Below, in pieces: positions 18,196-27,825 of a stretch of DNA of 64,000 nucleotides (its first letter is position 1; each line of letters begins with the position of its first letter). The position numbers and the translations under genes are program-made. Source of the stretch: CALHRB01 sp964473465 (GTDB lineage: Bacteria; Bacteroidota; Ignavibacteria; Kapaibacteriales; UBA2268); contig CAYYPE010000006.1 of the NCBI GenBank assembly GCA_964473465.1, forward strand, positions 62,001 through 126,000, given 5' to 3'. Under the pieces are notes generated by a model. It searched no databases, was not told where the DNA came from, and saw only the letters and a list, made by a program, of their open reading frames with translations.

Positions 18196-20874
18196 ATGAA
18201 AAAAACATTACTTTTTGTTACTTTATTAATAACTCTAAGTCAAATTTTACAAGCTCAGGAGTTCATAGTGAAAAATGATAATGGCAATGCTCGTTCGGCT
18301 TACACATCCTCTCAATTCAAAAGGTGGGAAGAATCAGTCCTTTTACAGCCTAACGGACCTTGTAAAATTGTTAAAATTCAGGTCTATTTTTCAGGAACTC
18401 AGCCAAATGAAGATTCTTTGTTAATTGTTGCAGATGCAGCCGAAGGAAGCATACCACCAACTGAATTTGTCTGGCATTATGCACTTTTAACTCCACCGAT
18501 TAAATTCAGTTATGACGGTGTTCCGGGATGGAAAGAATTCGATATAAGGGATAGAAATCTGAGGGCGGAGGGTCTCGATAGAATCGTAATTCAACATATA
18601 ATTAGTGATAAAGGACCTTATTTTACTTACGATAGTGATGGAACAAGTTCTCCATTGCGTTCATTCCTCTGTGATGCCCTGACTCCGAATCCAGATTTTT
18701 ATAATATCAAAGGGACAAAATTTTTCAGGGCTGATGGTGATTTTATGGTTAGATTGGTTGTTGAATTTGATAAACCGGGCGAAAATGGTTCAGCTAAAGC
18801 ACCCTTCCCAACCTTGGTGGATATTTCCAAAGAAGCGGGTTTGACCGACAATAGCAACAAGACAATACCCGCAGCACTTGTTTCTGTTGCCGATTGGAAC
18901 AAAGATGGATTTGATGACATAGCAATTGGCTCTTACTTTTTCGAAAATAAAAAAGATGGAAAGTTCGAAAATGTAAGCTCAAAATTTAATTTTGGAGGTT
19001 CGGGAACTGTTTTCGGCGATTACAACAACGATGGAATACTTGATGCCTTTGTTGTTAAGGGTATGGGCAATGACCTCTTGATGATGGGATTAAATGACGG
19101 AACTTATAGCGATGAAACTGACGTTACAATCACCCCAAAATCACCAACGGTAACACCAATGTGGCTTGATTACAATGGCGATGGCTTTCTTGATTTATTT
19201 GTAGCTTATGGTCGAACAGAAGTATCAGGTCAGGAAACATATTTCCCTGACCAACTTTATAAAAATTTAGGGAATGGCTCGTTCAAAAATGTAACAGCTG
19301 AAAGCAAAATTTCACTTGGTGAACCTTCTCCATATTATGACTGCTGGGGGGCAAGTATTTGTGATTATAATGTTGATGGCAAGCCCGATATTTTTGTTGC
19401 TACTTACCGCCTTGCACCAGACAGACTATATAAGAACAATGGCAACGGAACTTTCTCCGAGGTCAGCACTGTGGTTGGTGTTCATGGGGTTCCTACAAAG
19501 ACTTCAGGATATTTTGGGCACGGAATGGGGTCCAGTTGGGGTGATTTTAATAATGACCTTTTGCCAGACCTTGCCGTTGGAAATCTTGGACATCCTGACG
19601 GACGGGGCGAAAGTTCGAACCCATCTTTAATATTTCGAAATGATGGACCACCTACATTTAAATTTTCGGAAGTCGGACAGCAAATGGGTCTGAAATTTTT
19701 TGAGATGAATGCCGGTATTCTTTGGGTTGACATAAACCTTGACGGATATCTTGACCTTGTTCATTCCCAGTATTCTTATGATAATATTAGCACAGGCAGA
19801 ACACGTTATTCAAGAGTTTACATAAATCAAGGTCCGGAACAGAATTATCGCCTGAAAGATATGACATGGCTTTATGGTGCCATAATTCATGGTGCGTGGT
19901 CTCCGGTTGCACTTGATTTCGATAATGATGGGGATATGGATATTATCATTGCAAGCAGTAATGAATATTTAAAACTTTTCAGGAACGACATCCCAAGAGA
20001 AAATAATTGGGTATCATTCAGATTGGTCGGAAGTCCACAAAATAATGTAAATATGGATGCCTATGGCAGTTCGATAACTCTCGAAATGAGTAATGGAAAG
20101 AAATTATTCAGGGATTTGCCGGGCTCAATTATCACTGCAAGAGCTTCACAAAGCACTAATGAATTGAATTTCGGTCTTGGTAAAAATACTATCAAAGAAA
20201 TCAAAGTGAAATTTTCAGATGGCAAGGAATTATCATTTTCTGACGTTCACCATAATCAAAAATATAAAATTTATTGGGATGGAAGAATTGAACCAATGGA
20301 TCTTGCAGCTCCAGCCCTTATACAGCCAAAAAACAACGAAGTTCTTAGCAAACCGGATATCGAGTTAAAATGGGCTGAATGCGGCGGTGCTTCAAGCTAT
20401 AATTTAGAATTTGATTCCAATATCAATTTTGAGACCTCAACTATTTTGAACACTGAACTGAATAGTGAAACATTGTCACTTGAATCGGGGGTAACTTATT
20501 ACTGGAGAGTCGTTGCTGTTAAGGGAAATCAGGAAAGCCCACCTTCAAGCGTTTGGAGTTTTAAAATTAGCGAAACTACTGATATTGATAATAACGAAAT
20601 TCAGAATTCATTTGTAATTCTTGAACAAAATTATCCTAACCCTGCAAACGAATCAACTAATTTCGATTTTTACCTTGAAAATGATGAATTTGTCAATATT
20701 TCTCTCATTGACAATAGCGGAAAAATAATTTCTGAACTCATTTCAGAATTTTTAATCAGTGGCAATTATACTATAACCATAGACACTCAAAATTTGACTG
20801 CTGGAACATATTTTTATCAATTAAAAACAAATACAAATACTGTAACCAAAAAATTCATTATCATTAAACATTAA
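18196..20874 (+). CDS. FG-GAP/VCBS repeat and ASPIC/UnbV protein, T9SS-sorted
   Basis: This 892-aa protein has a signal peptide ending near 'ILQAQEF'. Residues about 225-600 contain repeated calcium-loop FG-GAP/VCBS units of the form 'D.N.DG..D', such as 'VADWNKDGFDDIAIG' and 'DYNGDGFLDLFVAY', predicted to fold as an integrin-like propeller. An ASPIC/UnbV domain follows at about 600-690 ('GSSITLEMSNGKK', 'IKEIKVKFSDGK'). A FN3-like module lies at about 715-795 ('YYWRVVAVKGNQ'). The C-terminal T9SS sorting domain begins 'LEQNYPNPANESTNF'. The architecture resembles CRTAC1-like secreted proteins; the ligand is unknown. A hairpin at 20998 could serve as its terminator. Confidence 0.9.
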   Translation: MKKTLLFVTLLITLSQILQAQEFIVKNDNGNARSAYTSSQFKRWEESVLLQPNGPCKIVKIQVYFSGTQPNEDSLLIVADAAEGSIPPTEFVWHYALLTPPIKFSYDGVPGWKEFDIRDRNLRAEGLDRIVIQHIISDKGPYFTYDSDGTSSPLRSFLCDALTPNPDFYNIKGTKFFRADGDFMVRLVVEFDKPGENGSAKAPFPTLVDISKEAGLTDNSNKTIPAALVSVADWNKDGFDDIAIGSYFFENKKDGKFENVSSKFNFGGSGTVFGDYNNDGILDAFVVKGMGNDLLMMGLNDGTYSDETDVTITPKSPTVTPMWLDYNGDGFLDLFVAYGRTEVSGQETYFPDQLYKNLGNGSFKNVTAESKISLGEPSPYYDCWGASICDYNVDGKPDIFVATYRLAPDRLYKNNGNGTFSEVSTVVGVHGVPTKTSGYFGHGMGSSWGDFNNDLLPDLAVGNLGHPDGRGESSNPSLIFRNDGPPTFKFSEVGQQMGLKFFEMNAGILWVDINLDGYLDLVHSQYSYDNISTGRTRYSRVYINQGPEQNYRLKDMTWLYGAIIHGAWSPVALDFDNDGDMDIIIASSNEYLKLFRNDIPRENNWVSFRLVGSPQNNVNMDAYGSSITLEMSNGKKLFRDLPGSIITARASQSTNELNFGLGKNTIKEIKVKFSDGKELSFSDVHHNQKYKIYWDGRIEPMDLAAPALIQPKNNEVLSKPDIELKWAECGGASSYNLEFDSNINFETSTILNTELNSETLSLESGVTYYWRVVAVKGNQESPPSSVWSFKISETTDIDNNEIQNSFVILEQNYPNPANESTNFDFYLENDEFVNISLIDNSGKIISELISEFLISGNYTITIDTQNLTAGTYFYQLKTNTNTVTKKFIIIKH

Positions 20875-20897
20875 TATTGCCAAAAAAAAGCAAAATA

Positions 20898-20928
20898 TTG
20901 ATATTATTTGCAGCTTAAACTATATTTG
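20898..20928 (+). promoter_or_regulatory. Possible Bacteroidota-type promoter for the 21066 gene
   Basis: TATATTTG at 20921-20928 fits the -7 consensus TAnnTTTG. A partial -33 element (ATTG, TTG at 20898-20900) lies 20 bp upstream. Transcription would begin near 20935 and give a leader of about 130 nt containing the hairpin at 20998-21045. This is pattern matching only. Confidence 0.35.
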
Positions 20929-20997
20929 AGCTTAATTTGATTCATTTTAATATAAAATTAATATGAATTGATTAAAAATTTTTTTGTTGCTTGTAAC

Positions 20998-21045
20998 AAA
21001 TTCCTATTAATTGAATTTTTATAACTAATTAATAGGAATTTTTTT
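20998..21045 (+). terminator. Terminator-like hairpin just upstream of an RBS
   Basis: A perfect 15-bp stem (arms 20998-21012 and 21027-21041, core TTCCTATTAATT) with a 14-nt loop runs into a T tract (21037-21045). It lies 123 nt after the stop of the 892-aa gene but only 8 nt before the GGAGG ribosome site (21054-21058) of the next gene. There is no room for a promoter between the two, so it may act as an attenuator in that gene's leader as well as a terminator. Confidence 0.7.
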
Positions 21046-21065
21046 ATTTTTTTGGAGGTAATATT

Positions 21066-23573
21066 ATGAAGAAACTTTACTTAACAACTTTAATGGTTTT
21101 AGCTCTGTTCTTGGTTATGAGCTTAAAATCATTTAGCCAGCAACCGCCTTATCAGCCAATTAATTTTATGGCAGTTCAAGTGGAGACAGACAACGGCAAT
21201 AAAATCAAGCTATCATGGAACAAAAATCCTGAGGGTCCAGCAGTCGAATTTTTCAGAATTTTCAGGGCTACAGGTGAAACAGATGATTTATCTCAATTTA
21301 AAAATATTGCCGATGTTAAGGCAGAAGAAAGCCTCAGTGAATATGATTTTTATGATTACCCCGGTGCAAACGGTAAATATACTTATTATGTTGTTGCTGT
21401 GAATATATTTGATGACGAGCTTTATTTTAGCGACCGAACAGAATTCAAAGTGATAAAATTTACTGGTTCCTATCAAATAGTCATTGTATCAAAACCCAAA
21501 GAAACAGCTACAGCTGGTAAAGAATATGTGTATGAAATCGTTGCCGAAACAAATCTTCCGAATAATTGTCCATTAAAATATGAATTATATGGCGATTACC
21601 CCGATGGTATGACAATTAATAAGGAGACAGGAAGATTGTCATGGATTCCAAAAAAAGATGGCCGCTATACCGTGAAAGTCAAAGTTTATGCTGATTGCGA
21701 TATAAAAGTTGAGCCTGCCTATCAGCAGTTTACAATAGTCGTTGGAACTGGTTCCAGCGGAAAAATAAAATTTGTAACTGAACCAGGCACAAAAGGCGAA
21801 ATTGGAGTCCAGTGGAGTTATAAATTTAAAGCAGAATCAGAAGTTAACTGCCCCATTATTTATATGATTAGTGCTGAAATTGATGGATTAAACTGGGATA
21901 AGGAAACAAACACCATTACTTTTACTCCGCAAAAAAGCGGATATTACAAAATCCAAATCAAAGCCTACCTTGAATGTGATAAAAACGTTTATGTTGTTCA
22001 GGATTTCAAAGTAATCGTTGGAAATGTTGAAAATTACTGTGCCAAAATCACGGGAACAGTCAAAGACGAAGAAGGTGAATCAATTAAAACAGGTATGGTT
22101 AGAGCATGGCTAATCACTGACAACAACAAGGAAACTCCTGTTTATAAAACATCTATTGAAAGAGGTGTTTTCTACCTAAAGCTGAACGAAGGAAAATATA
22201 TCATTGAAGTTGATGGTGAATTGTTCTATCATGAATGGTATGAAGATGCCGAAGAAATGGCAGACGCAACAAGAATTGACGTTAAATGCAAGGATGAATT
22301 AACAATAAATATCGTTGTTGAGAGAAAACCAGAACCAAATTATTATTTGGTTTCCGGAACTGTTCTCTCTGAAACAGATAATGCACCGGTTTATGCAAAA
22401 GTTGAATTCATTCCAGTTGAATTAATGAAAAACGAAGGTAAGTATGAAAGTTTCATAGCAAAAACAAATGACAATGGAGAATATGAAATCAAACTTCCCG
22501 ACAAGTGGACTTATAAAGCAAGAGCAATTCCATTAGTTGATGGCTATGCAGAACAATACTATGACGGTGTCAGTTCGATTATGGAAGCAGATATGATTGA
22601 ACTTACTCAAAACGTGAGTGGTATTAACTTTAAATTGAAAAAACTCAATAAATACGACAACGGTTTAACAGGAAAAATGGTTGCTGATGCAACAGGCAAC
22701 TTCATCAGAGGACTTGTAACTGCTTATCTCGTTAGTGCAAGCGACGGGAATGAATATAAATTTTCAAAAGTTGCAGAAACCGATGCTGAAGGTAAGTTTA
22801 AGTTTACCAACCTTATTCCGGGCGATTATGTCCTTATGTCGGTTCCATTTTCAAATTCCTATGTTCCGGGATATTACAAACAAAATTCAATTGCAGCACT
22901 AAAGTGGAAAGACGCTACAAAAATAACAGTTGGCAATTCAATGTTGAGTGATGTATTTACTATCAGACATAAGCTTCGTAATGGGTATAAAGGCATAATC
23001 ATAGTCAAAGGAAATGTTACTGATGTAACATCAAACTTTGGAAAAGTATTTGATAAAAATCAAAGCTCGAAACCAGTTGGAGGTGCTTATATCTATGTTG
23101 TTGATGAAAATGGGAATATCTCTGATTTTACTTTCAGCGACTTGAATGGCTCATTCGAAATGACTGAATTAGGTTCAGGCAGATATACTATTTATGTTGA
23201 TAAAGTTGGATATGCTCCATATTCAAGACCAATCAATACCGACTATTCGCAAAACTATGATATTACAGTTGATCTGCCAATTCAGATGGAAGAACCTGCC
23301 ACAGTTGAGGATGACCAAATCATAACAGGTTTGAATATATTTCCAACACCCGCAAATGATTTCATAAATCTTGAATTCATCGGACAAACTGAATATCTTA
23401 ATATTGGAATTTTTGATTTAACAGGAAATGAAATACTTACACAAAAAATGACAGTAAATCAAGGTGCTAATAGCCTCAAGATTCCGATAAATAAATTTTC
23501 TGAAGGAGTTTATTTCATTAAAATCAGTGATGGCAAACAGTTCAAGACTGGCAAATTTAGTATAATCAGGTAA
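21066..23573 (+). CDS. Multidomain surface protein (FN3, putative Ig, carboxypeptidase-like repeats), T9SS-sorted
   Basis: This 835-aa protein has a signal peptide ending 'SLKSFSQQ'. In order it shows a FN3-like domain (about 30-130), two putative-Ig (He_PIG-like) modules with 'YPDGMTINKETGRLSWIP' and 'INGLNWDKE'-type cores (about 145-320), and several carboxypeptidase-regulatory-like beta-sandwiches (about 330-760; 'YEIKLPDKWTYKARAI', 'FKFTNLIPGDYVLM'). The T9SS sorting domain begins 'GLNIFPTPANDFINLEF'. It has a strong Shine-Dalgarno (GGAGGTA, 21054-21060), uncommon in this window. No enzyme domain is visible; an adhesive or structural surface role is inferred. Expression may be controlled by the leader hairpin at 20998-21045. 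Confidence 0.88.
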   Translation: MKKLYLTTLMVLALFLVMSLKSFSQQPPYQPINFMAVQVETDNGNKIKLSWNKNPEGPAVEFFRIFRATGETDDLSQFKNIADVKAEESLSEYDFYDYPGANGKYTYYVVAVNIFDDELYFSDRTEFKVIKFTGSYQIVIVSKPKETATAGKEYVYEIVAETNLPNNCPLKYELYGDYPDGMTINKETGRLSWIPKKDGRYTVKVKVYADCDIKVEPAYQQFTIVVGTGSSGKIKFVTEPGTKGEIGVQWSYKFKAESEVNCPIIYMISAEIDGLNWDKETNTITFTPQKSGYYKIQIKAYLECDKNVYVVQDFKVIVGNVENYCAKITGTVKDEEGESIKTGMVRAWLITDNNKETPVYKTSIERGVFYLKLNEGKYIIEVDGELFYHEWYEDAEEMADATRIDVKCKDELTINIVVERKPEPNYYLVSGTVLSETDNAPVYAKVEFIPVELMKNEGKYESFIAKTNDNGEYEIKLPDKWTYKARAIPLVDGYAEQYYDGVSSIMEADMIELTQNVSGINFKLKKLNKYDNGLTGKMVADATGNFIRGLVTAYLVSASDGNEYKFSKVAETDAEGKFKFTNLIPGDYVLMSVPFSNSYVPGYYKQNSIAALKWKDATKITVGNSMLSDVFTIRHKLRNGYKGIIIVKGNVTDVTSNFGKVFDKNQSSKPVGGAYIYVVDENGNISDFTFSDLNGSFEMTELGSGRYTIYVDKVGYAPYSRPINTDYSQNYDITVDLPIQMEEPATVEDDQIITGLNIFPTPANDFINLEFIGQTEYLNIGIFDLTGNEILTQKMTVNQGANSLKIPINKFSEGVYFIKISDGKQFKTGKFSIIR

Positions 23574-23600
23574 TTTTAATTAAACAAAACAAACAAAAAA

Positions 23601-23629
23601 ATGGGCTTCTCAATTTTTGGGAAGCCCAT
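23601..23629. terminator. Bidirectional intrinsic terminator
   Basis: A 9-bp GC-containing stem (ATGGGCTTC at 23601-23609, GAAGCCCAT at 23621-23629) lies between two convergent genes. On the minus strand it is followed by a T-rich run (A-rich on plus, about 23583-23600). On the plus strand it is followed by ATTATTTTTG. It can serve both the 835-aa gene and the DUF1573 gene. Confidence 0.9.
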
Positions 23630-23659
23630 ATTATTTTTGTAAAATTTAGTTCTTTAAAT

Positions 23660-24370
23660 TTATTTATTATTAAATAATGGTGATTCTTTAATTTGTCCAA
23701 ATCCTGTAATAACAACTTCAGGCATATCTGGAGAATCAGTGTTGATTTTAAGTGTGCAGTTAAAATAACCGGTTTTCTTAGGAGTTGTTTTAGCAGTAAT
23801 ATCAATTTCCTCACCGGGTTTTAATGTTCTTTCACCTTTCAAATTAACAAAAACATCTTCAGGTGTAATTTCTATTTTTGAAAGCTTAACTGGTTTGTCT
23901 GTGTTATTCTTTAATTTCAGTGTAGAAGTAGCTTCTTTCCCAACAGTCATTTCGTTAAATGGGAAATAAGTGGTTGGAGATACTTCAATTGGCTGGAAAA
24001 CATTAGCTTTCAAAAACAGAATTTTATTTGGATTATTTGGGTCATTGGAAGAAATTCTGATGCTTTTCATAACATCGTGCTGACCTGCACTAATTCTCAA
24101 GGTAACATCCAGATTGGCAACTTCGCCCGGAGCAAGTTCTGATTTATCAAGAGGTGCAGTTGTGCAACCGCAACCCGGTTTGACTTCGTTAATAATAAGT
24201 TTTTCAGTGCCAGCATTTTTAATTTGAATTTTTGCTTTTAAAGGATTTTCACTGATGGATACTTTTTTCCAATCGTAGGTGTCGCCGCCTACTATTTCTA
24301 TCTTTGGCTGGGATTTGCAGGAAAGAACAAAAGCAAAAATTAAAATTAATGTTACAGCATATCTTTTCAT
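23660..24370 (-). CDS. DUF1573 lipoprotein
   Basis: This 236-aa protein has a lipoprotein signal 'LILIFAFVLSC' with the acylated Cys at about residue 18. Residues about 35-125 form a DUF1573 domain ('NAGTEKLIINEVKPGCGCT') with the characteristic 'GCGCT' cysteines. A second related beta-sandwich follows (about 130-225, 'LKNNTDKPVKLSKIEITPED'). DUF1573 proteins are abundant in Bacteroidota; their function is unknown but the fold is ASH/Ig-like. It starts with GGTGA six bases upstream and ends before a strong bidirectional terminator. Neighbouring T9SS cargo use similar ASH-like domains. Confidence 0.88.
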   Translation of the reverse strand: MKRYAVTLILIFAFVLSCKSQPKIEIVGGDTYDWKKVSISENPLKAKIQIKNAGTEKLIINEVKPGCGCTTAPLDKSELAPGEVANLDVTLRISAGQHDVMKSIRISSNDPNNPNKILFLKANVFQPIEVSPTTYFPFNEMTVGKEATSTLKLKNNTDKPVKLSKIEITPEDVFVNLKGERTLKPGEEIDITAKTTPKKTGYFNCTLKINTDSPDMPEVVITGFGQIKESPLFNNK

Positions 24371-24530
24371 AATTTCACCATAATTATTAATGTTTAAACA
24401 AGTTTTTTTGACGTTATTATTTTTTTAATAGTGTTAAAAGCGTAAAATAATATTTTTTAATGAGAGTTCCAATTATCGCCTTTTCTTCATTTTAAATTAA
24501 AAATTCTGTAATAATCTTAATTGAATTTCG

Positions 24531-24538
24531 TAAATTTG
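24531..24538 (+). promoter_or_regulatory. TAnnTTTG -7-like element
   Basis: TAAATTTG matches the Bacteroidota -7 consensus and lies 37 bp before the start of the 767-aa gene. There is no clean TTTG about 20 bp upstream, so support is weak. Confidence 0.3.
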
Positions 24539-24575
24539 ATTGGTTACAAAGGTTCTTATTAGCGAATAATCTTTA

Positions 24576-26879
24576 ATGAATGCACAATTAAATAAATATA
24601 TTTTACAAATTATACTGATAATTGCTCTATTTACTTCTGCCTATGTAATCAAAGCTCAACCTTCTTCACTGATAGTCAATGATAAAACCCCGTCGGATAC
24701 TATAGATATGGGAATGACACTGAATGGAGTTCCTATCATTACCACATTTAATCTCTGGAACACAGGCAATGTGGATTTAAGAATGTGGCCAACAAATATA
24801 TACTCCTTTGCAATAACACCAACAACCATTCCGGGACATTCAGAAGACCATTTTGAATTTGATCCCGAGTCAGTTCCCGACTTTTTGATTAGGCCTAATG
24901 AAAGTAGAAAGTTTTCTATCCGATATAATTCAAATCCTTCACCTGTGTTTCCTGTTGGAAAAAAATATGCAAGAGCAAGAATTGGACTTGCCGAAAAATT
25001 ACCACTCTCCGATAATGATCTGGCAAAAGGTTATCGTGATTTTCTCCTCATTGTCCGAAAAACAAATAAATTCATCGATGGTTATGAAAATTTCATTAGT
25101 TTTGATTCTGTTTATGTAAATCCAGTTGATACAATAAGAAAAATCTGGAAAGTACAGAACAACACTCAAGAAGAATTAAATATTGAATCTGTAAACTTTG
25201 AAAGAAAAATTATACGAATAAATCCACATCTATTCCAGAGTATTATTGAAACTCCATATAAACTCAATCCCGAGAACAAAACAGTTGATTTTGTTATTCG
25301 ATATTATCCAGTTGAACTTGGTTTTGACTCTGCATTTACTTTGATTGAGTTCAAACCTGAACCAAAAACAAATCCTGAAAAGAAGGATACCTGTTTTGTC
25401 GGTATTTCTGGCGTCGGGGTTGAGCAGAACCTTATCATTATAGATGCTCGTGATGCTCAAATAAAGCAGGATACAATTGACATTGGTAATATCAGGGTCA
25501 AGGAAACCAAAGATATTGAACTTGTGTTTTTGAATTATGGTAACATCCCATTTGGAGCTATAAAACAAGATATAATCGAGATTGGCTCTGAGGAGAAAGC
25601 TGCGGGCTTCATTCTTGCGAAAAAATTGAATGAAGCATCCCATCTTCAGCCTTCAAGGACTGATACTGTCAAAATCAGCTTTACACCTCCCGAAAGAAAA
25701 AATTACCTTGTTAGATATGTGATAGAAAGCGATATAACCAAAAGAAAAATATATGGTTATCCTGATTCAATAAAGAAAATCATATTTTATATCAAAGCAA
25801 CAGGTGTTGAACCAGACCCAATAATTCAGGATACTATAGATTTTGGAAGTATTGTAATGAATAGAGGGGACTGTCCAGCTCGAAGAGACAGTATTATAAC
25901 GATTTTTAATCAGGGAAATATGATTCTTGAAATCAAGAAAATCGAAATAAAACCCGAATTTCCTCAAACACCTTTCAGGATAATCACAGAAAATATGAAT
26001 ATACCTGCAAGATCTATTGATACTCTCAGAATCATTTTCGATGCTCTCGACAGCTCTCCTGCTGATTTTGAGGCAATTCTATGGCTATATTCAAATTCCA
26101 CTAAACCGAGAGATACAATTAAAATCATACTTAAAGCAAAAGGAGTAAAACCAGACCCGATTAATATTTCTTTACCATCTGAGATAAAAGCTAAACCGGG
26201 CAGTAAAATTGTAATACCAATTATAGTGGATAAAGAAAAAGTATCTTTGGCTAAAAGTTTCATAGATACACTTGATTACGAACACACGCTTTTAAAATAT
26301 ATCGGTTATGAAAAAATAGGAACTGCAGCTGAGTTAGTTCAATTTACAAATTCCTTTATAAGGGAGGACGAGAACGGAGGCAGGCTGTTTATTCAGTTGA
26401 ATGATAATAAATATCTTTTGCCTAATGATACTCTGATAAAATTAATGTTTTCAACTTTTTTAGGGGATAAAATTTCAACACCTGTTAATCTCCTGAATCC
26501 TAAATTTGGTGACGGCATTTGCACAAATATCTTAACACCTATAATTTCCCGAGGGAATTTTTCACTCGATTCAGTTTGTGGTCTTGAGTTCAAGGTTGGT
26601 CCTCGTCAGAGGAATCTTTTATTCAATCTTGATGAATTATATCCAAATCCAACAAGCGACAAAATTGAACTGAAATACAGTATTGCTTTCGAGACAGACG
26701 TAACTTTTGCTATTTATAATAGTTTTGGGGAATTGATTTATAGTCATTCTGTATTGAATCATCAGCCCGGCGAATTTAATAAAAAGGTTCAGACTGACAT
26801 TTTTTCAAGAGGTTTATATATTTTCGAAATGAGAGCCGGTATATTCAGACAAACAAGAAATTTTTTATTAGTCAGGTGA
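24576..26879 (+). CDS. ASH/choice-of-anchor-D-like and cohesin-like surface protein, T9SS-sorted
   Basis: This 767-aa protein has a signal segment 'ALFTSAYVIKAQ'. Three or four ASH/choice-of-anchor-D-like modules follow, each opening with a 'DTIDMG' or 'QDTIDIGNI'-type strand and centred near residues 40, 300 and 430. A cohesin-like domain lies at about 530-690 ('GSKIVIPIIVDKEKVSLAKS'). The T9SS sorting domain begins 'LDELYPNPTSDKIELKY'. The architecture parallels the partial protein at the left edge, which also has ASH-like, cohesin-like and sorting domains. No enzymatic motif is seen. The next gene starts 15 bp downstream and is probably cotranscribed. Confidence 0.85.
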   Translation: MNAQLNKYILQIILIIALFTSAYVIKAQPSSLIVNDKTPSDTIDMGMTLNGVPIITTFNLWNTGNVDLRMWPTNIYSFAITPTTIPGHSEDHFEFDPESVPDFLIRPNESRKFSIRYNSNPSPVFPVGKKYARARIGLAEKLPLSDNDLAKGYRDFLLIVRKTNKFIDGYENFISFDSVYVNPVDTIRKIWKVQNNTQEELNIESVNFERKIIRINPHLFQSIIETPYKLNPENKTVDFVIRYYPVELGFDSAFTLIEFKPEPKTNPEKKDTCFVGISGVGVEQNLIIIDARDAQIKQDTIDIGNIRVKETKDIELVFLNYGNIPFGAIKQDIIEIGSEEKAAGFILAKKLNEASHLQPSRTDTVKISFTPPERKNYLVRYVIESDITKRKIYGYPDSIKKIIFYIKATGVEPDPIIQDTIDFGSIVMNRGDCPARRDSIITIFNQGNMILEIKKIEIKPEFPQTPFRIITENMNIPARSIDTLRIIFDALDSSPADFEAILWLYSNSTKPRDTIKIILKAKGVKPDPINISLPSEIKAKPGSKIVIPIIVDKEKVSLAKSFIDTLDYEHTLLKYIGYEKIGTAAELVQFTNSFIREDENGGRLFIQLNDNKYLLPNDTLIKLMFSTFLGDKISTPVNLLNPKFGDGICTNILTPIISRGNFSLDSVCGLEFKVGPRQRNLLFNLDELYPNPTSDKIELKYSIAFETDVTFAIYNSFGELIYSHSVLNHQPGEFNKKVQTDIFSRGLYIFEMRAGIFRQTRNFLLVR

Positions 26880-26883
26880 TTTT

Positions 26884-26888
26884 GAGGT
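26884..26888 (+). promoter_or_regulatory. Ribosome binding site that fixes a TTG start
   Basis: GAGGT lies six bases before the TTG at 26895. No ATG occurs before or within the signal peptide of the following gene, so this site decides the start. Confidence 0.7.
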
Positions 26889-26894
26889 AAACTA

Positions 26895-27653
26895 TTGCGA
26901 AGTTTTTTTACAATTATATCAATCATATTTTTTTTCTTTATATCTCAAAACAAATTAATTTCTCAGGGATTTGATTGGCAATATTCTCCACGTTTACCCT
27001 TTGAGACACCTGATTTTTTTCTTGGAGTAAATGGAAATTTGTCATATTATCTTCATTTTGGAGCATTAGATTTCACAGAAAACTATAAATGCTGCACATT
27101 TACAAATGGTGAGGGAATAGGGACAATATTTGGTATAAATGCTGAATACTGGCAAACCCCAACAATAGCTTTTACAGGCTCTCTTTCCTATATGACAGTT
27201 CCGGGAATTTTCGAAGCGGAAGGCGAACCCCTCCCTGTTTACCCTTCTGGCATCTATTACTATAAAAACGAATTCAATTCTAAATTATCTTTTGTTTCAT
27301 CTGAGCTTGAAGCAAAATGGAGATTATTTCTGACACATTTTTTTGTTGGTGCAGGAATAAGAATAGGAGTGTTGGTTTCAAATAAAAGTGAATTTTACGA
27401 AAAAATTGTCTCACCACCCGAAGCCAGATTCAATGATGGATCACAAAGAAGAACAATTGCCAATGGAGTGATTTCAGACATTCAACCTCTGTTTTTCAAT
27501 CCAAAATTAAATTTTGGCTATGATTTGAATTTAGGCTTGGGAACTTACTCTTCCATTATATTCTCCACAGGCTTTCCAATTGTCAATGTATCCAAGGATT
27601 CAAGATGGCTCACATGGGTATTTCAGCTTAACATAAAATTATTTAAAGGTTAA
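26895..27653 (+). CDS. Outer-membrane beta-barrel-like protein, TTG start
   Basis: This 252-aa protein begins at TTG, giving 'MRSFFTIISIIFFFFIS', a clear signal peptide. The TTG is preceded by GAGGT at the right distance. The mature part contains repeated amphipathic strands ('GNLSYYLHFGALDF', 'SSELEAKWRLFLTHFFVGAG', 'FNPKLNFGYDLNLGLG') and ends 'TWVFQLNIKLFKG', consistent with a small 8-10 strand outer-membrane barrel of the PorT/OmpW-like kind. It follows the T9SS cargo gene by 15 bp and is likely in its transcript. A role in anchoring or supporting that cargo is conjecture. Confidence 0.72.
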   Translation: MRSFFTIISIIFFFFISQNKLISQGFDWQYSPRLPFETPDFFLGVNGNLSYYLHFGALDFTENYKCCTFTNGEGIGTIFGINAEYWQTPTIAFTGSLSYMTVPGIFEAEGEPLPVYPSGIYYYKNEFNSKLSFVSSELEAKWRLFLTHFFVGAGIRIGVLVSNKSEFYEKIVSPPEARFNDGSQRRTIANGVISDIQPLFFNPKLNFGYDLNLGLGTYSSIIFSTGFPIVNVSKDSRWLTWVFQLNIKLFKG

Positions 27654-27655
27654 TT

Positions 27656-27683
27656 AAAAAATATTTTTTTATTAATATTTTTT
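27656..27683 (+). terminator. Possible all-A/T hairpin terminator
   Basis: Arms AAAAAATATT (27656-27665) and AATATTTTTT (27674-27683) can pair and end in T residues, two bases after the stop of the 252-aa gene. A/T-only stems are weak and frequent by chance in this DNA. Confidence 0.3.
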
Positions 27684-27825
27684 TATTAAATTTGAATAGT
27701 TGAGTTATTTAAAGTTAGATAGAATTAAATTTCTTTTTAATCTACCCCTTTAATTTATTCAACCTTTTCTCTCTAAATTGTTACTAAGAATATAATTATA
27801 ATTTTTTCCAATATAAGGAGTATTT

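Noticed and set aside
25230..26593. Several minus-strand open frames under the 767-aa gene
   Set aside because: They lie inside a real gene, lack ribosome sites and domain motifs, and reflect its codon pattern.
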